Shown piece after piece: positions 37,101 through 46,300 of a stretch of 59,101 nucleotides of DNA. The notes beneath the pieces are model-generated. The model was not told the DNA's origin, did no database searches, and saw only the letters and a list, made by a program, of their open reading frames with translations. Source of the stretch: JANNGC01 sp043757045 (lineage in GTDB: Bacteria > Verrucomicrobiota > Verrucomicrobiia > Limisphaerales > SIBH01); NCBI GenBank assembly GCA_043757045.1, contig JAYVQC010000168.1, positions 1 through 59,101 on the forward strand. The letters are read 5' to 3'. The translations under genes were made by a program, and so were the position numbers. Each line of letters starts with the position of its first letter. The first letter of the stretch is position 1.

Positions 37101-40100
37101 AGGGCAGCGAGACTTTCACCGTGACCTTGAGCGGCGTGCAGACGCTGACCAACACCGCGCTACCCGGTGCCACGCTCCTCGGCACGAACGTCTTCGCCAC
37201 GGTCACGATTCTCGACAACGAACTGCCGGGCAGCGTGGATTACGAGTTCAATCCCGGCGGCGGCGCGAACGCCACGGTGCGCGCGGTGGCCCAGTCGCCG
37301 CGCGGCGGGCTGGTCGAGTTCCTCGACCGCGTGGTCATCGGCGGTGACTTCACCACGGTGGACAATTTCGTGTTCAATCGCGTCGCGCGGCTGCTGCCCG
37401 ACGGCTCGCTCGATTCCTCGTTCAACCCCGGCGCGGGCGCGAATAGCAACGTGCTCGCGGTGGCGGTGCAGGCGGATGGACGGGTGCTGGCGGGCGGTGA
37501 GTTCACGACCGTGAACAACACGAACCGCGCCCGGCTCGCCCGGCTGAACGGCGACGGCAAGCTCGACCTCAGTTTCGACGTGGGGGCGGGCGGGGTGAAC
37601 GGCACCGTGCGCGCCATCGCGGTGCAGCCGGACGGCCGCGTGATCATCGGCGGTGATTTCTCGCAGGTCGGCGGCGTGGCGCGCGGCTTCCTCGCGCGGC
37701 TCGGTACGAACGGCGCGCTCGACACCAATTTCTTTGCCAGCCTGAACGGCAGCGTCCGCGCGGTGGCCGTGCAGGCGGACGGGAAAATTGTCGTGGGCGG
37801 CACGTTCACGCTGGCCGGCGGCGCGGCGCGCGCCTCTCTGGCGCGGCTGCATACGAACGGCGCGCTCGACACCGCCTTCGCGATCGGCGCCGGTTTCAAC
37901 GGACCTGTTCACGCCCTGCTCGCGCTGGACGACGGGCGCATCGTGGCGGGCGGCTCGTTCTCCAATTTCAACGCCATGAATGTCACCAACCTCGTGCGCC
38001 TGAACGCGACCGGCCTGCTGGACAGTTCGTTCCAGACCGGCAGCGGGCCGGATGGCGCGGTCTTCGCGTTGGCGCAGGCGGGCGGCGGGCGGCTGGCGCT
38101 CGGTGGCGCGTTCTTGAATTACGCCGGCACGGCGCGCGCCGGTTTCACCCGGATTCTTGCCAACGGCAATTTGGACACGAATTTCAACCCCGGCACCGGG
38201 GCCAACGCGGCGGTGCGCGCCGTGGCTGCGCAGGAAAACAGCGCGCTGATCATCGGCGGCGATTTCACGGTCGTGAACGGTCTGCCGCGCAACCGCATCG
38301 CCCGCGTGCATGGCGACGAGTTCCTCGACCTCGTGGGCGTGGAGTTTGCGCTCGGCGAATTCTCCGTGTCCGAGGCGGGCGGGGCCTTGGCCACCATCAC
38401 AGTGCGGCGCACGGGCAGCACGAACCGCGCGTTCAATGTCCAGTATTACACCGCGAACGGCACGGCGACCGCGCCGGTGGATTATCTTTCCGCCACCGGC
38501 TCCTTGTCGTTCGCCGTCGGCCAGTTGACGAAGACTTTCACCATCACGGTTTTCGATGACGCGCTGGTTGAAGGCACGGAAACCGTGGGCCTGTTCCTGA
38601 CCAACGCCTCGGCCCTCGTGCAACTGGGCGGCAACAGCCGCGCCACCCTGATCATCCTCGACAGCGCGCGGTCGGTGTCGTTCGAGAACGCCGCCTACAC
38701 CGTGGGCGAGGGGGCGACGAACGCCGTGATCACGCTGGTGCGTTCCGGCTCTCTGGCTGGCGACGTGACGATCACCTTGAGCAGCAGCAATGGCACGGCG
38801 GCAGCGGGCTATGACTACGTGGGCTTTACGAACCTGATCACCTTCACGAACGGCGAGTCCGCCAAAACGCTGGCGCTGCCGCTCATCAGCGACGACGGCG
38901 ACGCGGAGTTCACGGAGACCATCGTGCTCCGGTTGGGCGCGCCGGGGACGATTGGTGCGCCCGCTCCGGGCACAGTCCTGGTCAGCATCCTCGACAACGA
39001 TCCGGGTCCGGGGGACGCCGACCTTCGTTTCAATCCGGGCGCAGGCGCGGGCCGCGTGGTGCGGGCGCTGGCCTTGCAGCCGGACGGACGACTGCTCGTG
39101 GGCGGCGCTTTCACCAATTTTGCGAACTCGAATCTGAACTTCATTGCGCGTCTCGAGACGAACGGCCTCGTGGATGTGAGCTTCGCGCCCGGCACGGGTC
39201 CGAACGCCGTGGTCTCGGCCATCGGCCTCTCGCCGGACGGCCAGATCGCGCTGGGTGGCGCGTTCACGAATTACAACGGTGCCAGTTTCAACCGCCTCGT
39301 GCGGCTGAACACCAACGGCGGCGTGGCGGCGGGCTTCTCCGGCTCGGTGTCGTTCGATGCTGCGTTGCAAGCCCTGGCCGTGCAGCCGGACGGGCGGATG
39401 GTGGTGGGCGGTGCGTTCAAATCTCCGGCGGCCGGCGTGGCGCGGGTGCGTCCGAACTCCTCCCTCGACTTCCAGTTTGATCCAGGTCTCGGCGCGGACG
39501 GCGCGGTCAACGCCGTGGTCTTGCAGCCGGATGGCAAGGTGCTGATCGGTGGCGCGTTCACGAACGTGGCCGGTAATCCGCGGGCGCGGCTGGCGCGGCT
39601 CGGGCCGGACGGCAACTTCGACGCAGTGTTCGTTTCTACCGGCATCACCAACGGCAGCATCTTCTCCGTGGCGCTCGCGCCGGACGGAAAGATTTTGATC
39701 GGCGGCAGCTTCCGTTACGTGCATGGCCAGCCCCGCAGCGGCGTGGCGCGGCTCTTGGCGGACGGCTCGCTGGATGCCTCCTTCAATCCCGGCGTGGGCG
39801 TGACCGGCACGGTCTATACCGTGAGCGTGCTGACCAACGGCGCGGTCTTCATCGGCGGCGATTTCCTGAGCGTGGGCGGGCTGCCGCGCGCGCGGCTGGC
39901 GCTGCTTTCCTCGGGCGGCACGGTGGACCCGGTGTTCGGAGCGTCGGGCGGTGCCGACAACACGATTTACGCCTCGGTCATCGCGCCGGATCAGAGAATT
40001 TATGTCGGCGGAGATTTCACCAGCATCGCCGGGCAGACGCGGCGCGGGGTGGCGAAGCTGAACATTGGCGGACTGGACACGCTGCGCTTCACGCGCATCG

Positions 40101-40297
40101 CGGTCACCGGCGGCGCAGCCGTGCCCCGGCTCACTTCCGAGCCGGGCCGTGCGTATATTCTTGAAGGCAGTGACACTCTTGGCGTTTGGTTCCCGGTCAG
40201 CACGAACCTGGCGTCCGGCGTATCGCTGGATTTCAGCGATCCGGGCGCGCTGACGCGCACCAATCGTTTTTACCGGGCGCGGCGGTTTGGGCCGTGA
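31127..40297 (+). CDS. Giant exported metzincin/PKD/Calx-beta/delta-60 protein (3056 aa)
   Basis: This 3056-aa protein begins with a membrane anchor or signal (residues 7-23) and a Ser/Pro/Ala linker. A metalloprotease-like domain carries HELGHNFGLPH at residues 426-436 (HExxHxxGxxH, zinc-binding) and a Met-turn candidate at M495 (YGNQHDVMG). A PKD domain (about 654-740, with YNWDFGD) and a carboxypeptidase-regulatory-like domain (742-850, with SGRVLDTDGNPLQGV) follow. Nine Calx-beta domains come next (about 850-2030), then seven delta-60 repeats (2033-2403), two Calx-beta domains (2404-2628) and seven more delta-60 repeats (2629-2981). A C-terminal module ends in RFYRARR. Calx-beta domains bind calcium and act as spacers. 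A secreted or surface protease/adhesin is the best guess. Confidence 0.82.
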   Translation: MKLFRWLTAGVLVILLAALVLSRTGRVRPSSSPSSPAVAPVAGEVARTAAPASAGAPVTAPLVSNPSVGVPVSSAFENWARTFVKGDASQRAALLEKVAEVATTRRQEMAALIRANPEAALRRALPWSLRQQLPTEVLLQIEQPVSARGLFRPVCYKPFHTGQDEAHDLGYEVIINGTRYETYTYGARLQQPTHDSAYLHGVSVKEDLSQGPELLALSDEVTRLISDASEKQALVDAKQVRGDAGCDVAGRTIVQFGDQYYGYCDPSQAEQMAQMLQAAHGMLWGSGAKNHATETLPIEGFSGTQGIKKLLYIRVLFADDPVPPQSDNGAQATAQANNRYFYEGSYGTVWWESTITPLVRLPQRKNFYGENPGRLLSDAAAGAALLGYFTSDYFSPHYVLHNTLVQYSFGGLSSGILNASPGALTHELGHNFGLPHANLWTAEGTLPGPVQPQNAPPWPIDPDSLIGHYDLNAPAIPGLNTQQPVLSYGNQHDVMGSGGGHFSAMFKNAMDWLPDPFIKRITGSTTNRIYAFDTPRIDTGRLYAMRMRKDVRREYWFTFRQAFPDNPWFSNGLEVDWNIGPENPGYSVALGNNVLIDTTPDTTYGKEDAALIVGRTLHDPQASLHVTPIAVGGGPDASDKWIDVVVQIGPFPDNQIPTLALAASSLTVATGAVINFTATAQDADGDALAYNWDFGDWTFGPNAPLASKQFNAPGQFVVRCEISDMKGGVASRHLVITVGNPGTYTISGRVLDTDGNPLQGVRVHNSGVKPADAPPVPEGTSTNAFITDVGTYRYGYTDTDGYYVIGNNPPDDYVVRAFLFGYSTVPLNFTDPVNVSNGNASGIDFTATKIARVRVARTLDAFELGGEGNDGVFTISREGGDFAQDLPVRFGLSGSARYLVNYTVTGADTSQTNCTFTTNGNVITTNCVSTNVALGQVIIPAFQSSIDVHVVPVDNAVGDGDKTVVMTLALQTNFFRIRTEVTNFFITNGTAITTNSVITNRVDQFRVPGWELRLSGVDSTPTWFQTDPTYVLDQAEATVRIEDDDAPATPSVFAGSLDTDALESRGDLATVIFFRQGAPLDADLTVYYTTFGEAENGVDFDELPGVITIPAGQAFVLLPIRAINDLFVEGNEEVFIQVLPAPDDSYTTDLGFGAFAIIVDDDLPLVNVFAAANTVPRNGGSARVTVSRAGSTDEALTVNYLVTGTAVSGVDFNTLAGSVVIPAGQLSADILISPIAASVNPLPRTVTIQLSDATTYNIYQQNSATITIFDNTLPTVTLARSAASLTENGGTAAFIVTRTGPTNASLNVFFDVGGSAWEGSDYANIGTNIVIPAGSLTASINVTGINDPARETPDVTGQDTVIVRLRAHSAYNLGGTVNQTMTITDDEGDTALPSVGFMLSSSAVREDVGQAMLYLKVTANPATNRPIQIEYRVTSATAVPNVNYVNQFPAGTNFASFSTTGFVDITHYFPPRPPPMFFSFENGIYAIPVQILDDGVAAGDKTLTITLFDPSRFQTNTSLATNTSVMPPRVYTNFLITRIPTNAFLGPARSHTLTIQDLRTSTVSVTALEAQAYEAGPIPARFLVSRTGSTNTPLTVAFAVEGTAAIGSDYALLGTGPTNGTVTIPAGTNAVIVTVMPIDDPTEEVAESIVFTILERVGYHLDFANSASVILVSDDGTIQFSSESYRVSEDASNAVLTVVRTGGTNLTTTVDYLFTGGSALNGTDYLGTNGTLTFLPGQTLQFITVPLINDLLVEPDETVTLVLSNATGGVPLGGQNAATLFIVNDDTAFEFAAASFRGNENGVFGAVDIRRSGVVTNTHTVTFTTTNGTAGAADFFAFTAPVTFLPGETNQTINVFLQDDELFEGDETVSLALSVPAAGTTIGALSNAVLVIVDDECQLEFEVAGYSIIEYSNFVTLVIRRVGGTVNPVSVHYATSDGTATNGADYLAVNSTVTFTGDHFETDTNGSGAVFFVPGEASRIVTVPILDDVLGEGSETFTVTLSGVQTLTNTALPGATLLGTNVFATVTILDNELPGSVDYEFNPGGGANATVRAVAQSPRGGLVEFLDRVVIGGDFTTVDNFVFNRVARLLPDGSLDSSFNPGAGANSNVLAVAVQADGRVLAGGEFTTVNNTNRARLARLNGDGKLDLSFDVGAGGVNGTVRAIAVQPDGRVIIGGDFSQVGGVARGFLARLGTNGALDTNFFASLNGSVRAVAVQADGKIVVGGTFTLAGGAARASLARLHTNGALDTAFAIGAGFNGPVHALLALDDGRIVAGGSFSNFNAMNVTNLVRLNATGLLDSSFQTGSGPDGAVFALAQAGGGRLALGGAFLNYAGTARAGFTRILANGNLDTNFNPGTGANAAVRAVAAQENSALIIGGDFTVVNGLPRNRIARVHGDEFLDLVGVEFALGEFSVSEAGGALATITVRRTGSTNRAFNVQYYTANGTATAPVDYLSATGSLSFAVGQLTKTFTITVFDDALVEGTETVGLFLTNASALVQLGGNSRATLIILDSARSVSFENAAYTVGEGATNAVITLVRSGSLAGDVTITLSSSNGTAAAGYDYVGFTNLITFTNGESAKTLALPLISDDGDAEFTETIVLRLGAPGTIGAPAPGTVLVSILDNDPGPGDADLRFNPGAGAGRVVRALALQPDGRLLVGGAFTNFANSNLNFIARLETNGLVDVSFAPGTGPNAVVSAIGLSPDGQIALGGAFTNYNGASFNRLVRLNTNGGVAAGFSGSVSFDAALQALAVQPDGRMVVGGAFKSPAAGVARVRPNSSLDFQFDPGLGADGAVNAVVLQPDGKVLIGGAFTNVAGNPRARLARLGPDGNFDAVFVSTGITNGSIFSVALAPDGKILIGGSFRYVHGQPRSGVARLLADGSLDASFNPGVGVTGTVYTVSVLTNGAVFIGGDFLSVGGLPRARLALLSSGGTVDPVFGASGGADNTIYASVIAPDQRIYVGGDFTSIAGQTRRGVAKLNIGGLDTLRFTRIAVTGGAAVPRLTSEPGRAYILEGSDTLGVWFPVSTNLASGVSLDFSDPGALTRTNRFYRARRFGP
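37226..38336 (+). repeat. Seven delta-60 repeats (block 1 of the 3056-aa protein)
   Basis: Seven tandem units of 50-56 residues share the pattern V-x-A-hydrophobic, DGR, hydrophobic, GG-x-F, then R-hydrophobic-A-R-L and DG-x-LD. The cores read RVVIGGDF, RVLAGGEF, RVIIGGDF, KIVVGGTF, RIVAGGSF, RLALGGAF and ALIIGGDF. Seven units fit one closed seven-bladed beta-propeller. Confidence 0.8.
39013..40068 (+). repeat. Seven delta-60 repeats (block 2 of the 3056-aa protein)
   Basis: There are again seven units, with cores RLLVGGAF, QIALGGAF, RMVVGGAF, KVLIGGAF, KILIGGSF, AVFIGGDF and RIYVGGDF. The third unit is shortened after its core (KSPAAGVARV). The block is separated from block 1 by two Calx-beta domains. 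Confidence 0.8.
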
Positions 40298-40330
40298 ACG
40301 GGGCGGACGGAAATTTTTTAGGATTTGAAT

Positions 40331-43300
40331 ATGAGCAGCAATCTTGAACGACGCAGTGATCACCCACGCGCCCGCGCCGGCTGGCGCGGCTGGCTCCGGG
40401 TGGCCCTGCTGGCGGTCGTGGCCGGGCTGGTTCCCGCCGCCGCCCTCGCACAGCCGGCCAACGATAATTTCACCAACGCGTTTGTCCTCGTCGGCACCGC
40501 CGGCACGACCAACGGCACGACCTTGAACGCCACCGTGCAGACGGGTGAGCCGTTCCACTTCTCGTCCTATCGCGCGCGCTCGGTGTGGTTCCGCTGGGTG
40601 GCACCGGACTCCGGCCCGGTGACGTTCGATCTGATCGGCAGCACCTTTGACACGATCATGGCGGCCTACCGGGGCAGCGCCTTGGGCGGTCTCACGCAAC
40701 TGGCCAGTGATGATGACAGCGCGACCGTGTCGCCCTATCCCTTCGACAGCCAAATCACGTTCACGGCTTTGGCCGGGACGGAATACCGGATCGCAGTAGA
40801 TGGTTTTGCGGCGGCGAGCGGATCGTATGTTTTGAACTGGAGCCAGGTCGTCTGCACGAACGTGCCGCCTGGGCCGACGGAGATTCAATTCTCCTGCGTG
40901 GACTACGCGGTCAGCGAATCCTCGCCCGGCTTCGCCACGGTGAAGGTGGTGGCGGGCGGTGCCTTTCCGGGCACCGTGACGGTGGATTACTTCACGACCG
41001 ACGGCACGGCGTTGGTGCCGGGAGATTACCTTTCCGTCTCGAACACTCTGACTTTCGCGCCCGGCGAAACGAACAAGACCTTCACCATCATCATCAACGA
41101 CAACACCTTCCAGAACCCGAACAAGACGGTGAACCTGACGCTGGCCAACCCGACCGGCGGGGCCACACTCGGCCTGAGCAGCAACGCGGTGCTGACCATC
41201 GTGGACGATGAGTCCACGCCGGTGGTGAGCATGGCGGGCCAGTTCAACTTCTCGATGCCGGTTTATAACGTGACGGAGAACGAGACGGTGCGCGCACCAT
41301 TTGCCAACGCGCCGCCCTCGAACAACGGCCCGAACCGCAGTCCGTTTGGTGCGGTGGTGATGGTCACGCGCACCGGCGGGGCCGTGGGGCGCGTGATGGT
41401 GGATGTGAACGTCCTCTCCACGAACCGGTTTGGTACGAATGTCACCACGAACACCCTCACCCAGACTCTCGTCTTCGATGATTACCAGATGAGCGCGACC
41501 TTCCTGGTGTCTATTCCGCAGGTCGGCAATTCCATCATCAATCTGGTGCTGACGAACGCGCGGCCCGACGTGCTCGAAGACCCGGCCATCATCATCCCGA
41601 CCATCGGCACGGCCCGGTCTTCCATCTCCGTGCTCGGCGTGAACGTGGGATCCATTTACAGCATCGAGCGCAAGACCTACCGCATTGACGAATACGATCC
41701 GGCCGACCCGTTTAACACGCTGGGATTGCCGGGGCAGAACAACTCGATCCAGTTCGATGTGCTCAACCCGAGCGGTCAATCCGGCAACGTCACCATCTCG
41801 ACGCGGGCCAATCTGTACGGCTACTTCATCTTGGATAGCTCTGACTATCCCGAATCGCAAACCCGTTTGCTCCCCGAAACGCCCTACACGGACGGCTTCC
41901 CCGGCATTACCAACTTGGTGGACTACATAACTTTCAGCCAGACGTTAAACTTCGGCCAGGGTGTGACCCGCATTCCTGTCACCTTGGTTGTCACCAACGA
42001 TCCCACGGTGGAGTTCAACGAGGACATTCAGTTGCAACTGACCAATCCGGACAACAACCACACCATCGGCAACGCACTCGCCAACGTCACCATCATGTAT
42101 GACGACCAGCCGGCCGGTCAGGCGGATCGTGAGTGGAATCCTGAACTCATCTCGACCACGCAGCCGCCGTTCAACAACACTCCGGGCGCGAACAACACCG
42201 TCTCCGCCGTCGCCGTGCAGGTGGACGGCAGAACCATTCTCGTCGGCGACTTCACGGCGGTGAACAGCGTCTCCCGCTTCCGCATCGCGCGCATGAACTC
42301 GGATGGCTCGCTCGACCTCACTTTTAACCCCGGCTCGGGCGCGGACGGCTTCGTCGAGGCGCTGGCCTTGTATCCGGCCAGTGCGGCGGTCGGGACGAAC
42401 GCGGGCAAAATCCTGGTCGCCGGCGGCTTCAGTTCGATCAACAACGTGAGCCGGAACGGTCTCGCGCGTTTGAATCCGAACGGCTCGCTGGACAACTCCT
42501 TTTTCGTGGGCAACGGCGCGGATGGTTTTGTCCACACGCTCACGCTCCAGTCGGACGGCAAGGTTTTGGTCTCCGGCGATTTCACCCACTGGAACGACAT
42601 GCCGGTCGCGGGCCTGATGCGCCTGAACCAGGACGGCTCGCTCGACACGACGTTCAGCGCCGGTCTCGGACCGGACAGCACCATCTGGAGCGTGGCCGTG
42701 CGTGACGCGGCGGGGACAATCTTCGCGCCGCGCACTGCGGCCGGCACGGACTTCGAGGACGTGAACGTGATTGAGACGGGATCAGAGCAGGGGACTTTGG
42801 TGGTGAACTACGACTTCTTGAACATCCCGGACAACATCCGCGTGTTTTATGAAGGCATTCAGATTTTTAACCTCACGACCAACGGGGCGGGGCAGTTGAC
42901 CATTCCGTACGGCCCCGGGTTGGCCACGGACATCACCATCATCATGAACCAGGGCATCGGCCTGCCCGGCACGGTCTGGTTCTACACCGCGCGGGTCACG
43001 CCGGTGGTCACGGGCCGCACGATTTTCATTGGCGGCGATTTTACCTCGTATGACGGCTCGGTGCGGCCGGGTGTGGCGCGCTTGCTGGACAACGGCTCGA
43101 TTGACAATGGATTCAACCCCGGCCTGGGCGTGGACGGCAGCGGCAGCGTTTTCGCGGTGGCGATCCAGCCGGACAACAAGCTGCTCGTGGGCGGCGCCTT
43201 CACGCGCTTCCATACCAGCGCGCGCAACTCGATTGTGCGCCTCCTCAAGGACGGCTCGATTGATCCGAACCATCACGTCGGCACCGGTTTCAACGACTCG

Positions 43301-46300
43301 GTTTATTGCATTACACTCGCGCCGGACAACAAGCCGCTGCTCGGCGGCATCTTCCAGGAATACAACAGCACGCGGCGCATGGGACTGGCGCGGCTCCTCA
43401 CGAGCGGCTCGCTCGATACGAGCTTCATGGACACGGCGTACAACCAGTTCTCCGGTCTGACCAAGACCTACAGCTTCGACCCGCCGCGCTACGTGAACTC
43501 CATCGCCTTGCAGTCGGACGGCAACCTGATGATCGGCGGCTCGTTCACGAACGTGGGTGGCAACTTTTCGGTGCGCCACGGGTTGCGGAACAACTACACC
43601 GTCTTCACCCGCGCGGACAAAACCACACGCTACAACATCACCCGCCTCATCGGCGGTTACACGCCCGGCCCCGGCAACATGGAGTTCGCGCCCTCGGCAT
43701 TCCCGTTCACGATTGATGAGGGCGCGGGCATCTTCTACGCGACGATGCGCCGCGTGGATGGACGCCTCGGCACGGCCCAGATCATCGCCACGAATTCTTC
43801 TGTCACCGCCAGCACGCCGGACGACTTCATCAACGAGGGACTGCTGCAGACGTGGCCGGAGTTTGCCTATGTCGCGCCGCGCAGCGTCGGTTATGTGGGC
43901 TTCAATTACTTTGCCATCCCGATCACCGAGGATGTGTTGCAGGAGGGTGATGAGACCTTCAGCGTCGGGGCCGTGAATCCCACCGGCAGCATCACGCTCG
44001 GTGGTGAGTTCATCCCGCTCGGCGGTGCGCGCGGCTTTTACGACGGCTCGACCGTGACCGTGGCGGACAATGATTTCTCGCACGGCGTGTTCAACTTCCA
44101 TCTCTCGGCCTACATCACGAACGAGAACGCGGGCTTCGCCATCATCACCGTCATCCGCACCAACGGCAGCTCGGGCGCGGTCTCGGTGGATTACCTGACG
44201 CGCCCCGGCACACCGTCGCCGGCCACGACGAACCTCGATTTCACGCCCGTGCGCGGCACGCTCAGCTTCTCGCCGGGGCAGACGGTGCGGACCTTCCAGG
44301 TGCCGATTGTCAACGACGCCCTCGTCGAGTTCGACGAGAACGTGGCGCTGATCCTGACCAACGCCACCGGCGGCGCGAAGCTGCCCGGCGGCACGCCCAC
44401 GTCCATCGCCACGGCCACGCTCACAATTATTGACAACGACTTCCTCCAAGGTCGGTTGAACTTCTCCGCCAGCAGCTTCACGAACAACGAGAACGAAACC
44501 TTCGCCACCATCACCGTCAGCCGCACCGGCGGCAACGTCGGGGCCATGACCGTGCAGGTCCGCACCGCCAACGGCACCGCCTTCGCTCCCGCCGACTACA
44601 CCGCGACCACGAACACGCTTTTTTGGAATGATGGCGACAGCGCGGCCAAAAGTTTCATCATCCCGCTCGTCAGCGACGGCTTGGTCGAGGGTTCGGAGAT
44701 CGTGAACCTGATCCTCTACAACCCCGCCATCAACGGCGCGCTCGGCGGGCGCACCAACGCCACGCTGGTCATTGTGGACGGCGATAACTTCGGCGCGCTC
44801 ACCCTGAGCCAGTCGCTCTACGAGGTGGATGAAAACGGCACGGCTCCGGTCATCACCGTGAACCGCGTGGGCGGCATCGCGGGAACCGTCTCGGTCAGCT
44901 TCGCCACCTCGCCGCTCCCGGCCACTCCGAGCACGGACTATCTGAACAACAGCGGGACCCTCACTTTCTTCCCTGGCGAGACCAGCCACACCTTCGTGGT
45001 CACGAACCTGGATGACTTGGTTCCGGGCGGTGACCAGATTGTAATCATCACCCTGAGCAACCCGGTCAACGGCACACTGGGCGCGATCTCGAACGCGACG
45101 CTGACCTTCGTGGACAATGAACTCATCAACCTGCCCGCCGGTTCCGTGGACACCACGTTCAGCGGACTCGCGGCGGCCAACGAGGCCGTCTATGCGCTCG
45201 CGTTGCAGCCGGACGGCGGCATCCTGATGGCTGGCGACTTCACGATTGTGAACAGCGTGCCGCGCAACCGCATCGCCCGCCTGCTCGGCACCGGCTTGCT
45301 GGATGAAACTTTCAACATCGGCCCCGGCGCGAACGGCTCCATCCGCGCGCTGGCCCTGCAAAACAACGGGCGTCTCGTGGTCGGCGGTCTCTTCACCACC
45401 ATCAATTCGACCAACCGCAACCACATCGCGCGGCTCGGCACGGACGGCTCGCTCGACGCCTTCTTCAATCCCGGCGCGGGCGCGGACAACCCGGTTTATG
45501 CCCTCGCCATCCAGGGCGATGACAAGATTCTGGCGGGCGGCTCCTTCTCGACCTTCAACGGCATCACCCGGCCCGGCGTGGTGCGGCTGAACACGAACGG
45601 CGCGGTGGACTTGAACTTCAATCCCGGCGCGGGCGTGGACGGCACCGTGTATGCCCTGGCCGTGCAGGCGGACGGGAAAATTCTCCTCGGCGGCGAGTTC
45701 ACCTCCTTCAACGGCGTGGCTCGCACGAACCTGCTCCGCCTCAACGCCAACGGCACGCTCGACGGCACGTTCAACCCCGGCTTCTCGATTGATGCGGGCG
45801 TGCGCTCCATCGTGGTTCAGCCCGACACGCGGCTGCTCATCGGCGGCTCGTTCACCAACGTCAATGGCGTGACCCGCCGTGGCCTGGCCCGGTTGCTCGC
45901 CAGCGGCGCGCTCGACGCCACGTTCCTGAACGGCCTCGGCGGCGCGGACAGCACGGTGCTGGCGGTGAAGTTGCAGATTGATGGCAAGATTTTGGTGGCC
46001 GGTGATTTCCGCCGGTTCAACAACGTGACCCGCTCCGGCCTCACGCGCCTGCGCGCCGACGGCACCACGGACCCGGCGATCAATTTCGGCGACGGCGCGA
46101 ACGCCTTCGTGGCCGCGCTGCTGGTCCAGCCTGACCGCCGCATCATCATCGGTGGCGGCTTCACCGAATACGACGGGCAGCCGCGCGCGCATCTGGCGCG
46201 CATTTATGGCGGCTCGATTGATGGCTCGGGCAGCCTCGAATACAGCGCGCAGCTTTTCACCGTGGGCGAGTCGGCAGGCAGCGCGATTGTCACCGTGCGC

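Noticed and set aside
37160..41860. Antisense open frame of 1566 codons across the ends of both giants; others at 42782-46516 and 51599-54724
   Set aside because: They are exact shadows of GC-rich, strongly biased codons in the sense genes, have His/Arg/Val-rich products, no domains, and one crosses the gap between two genes.
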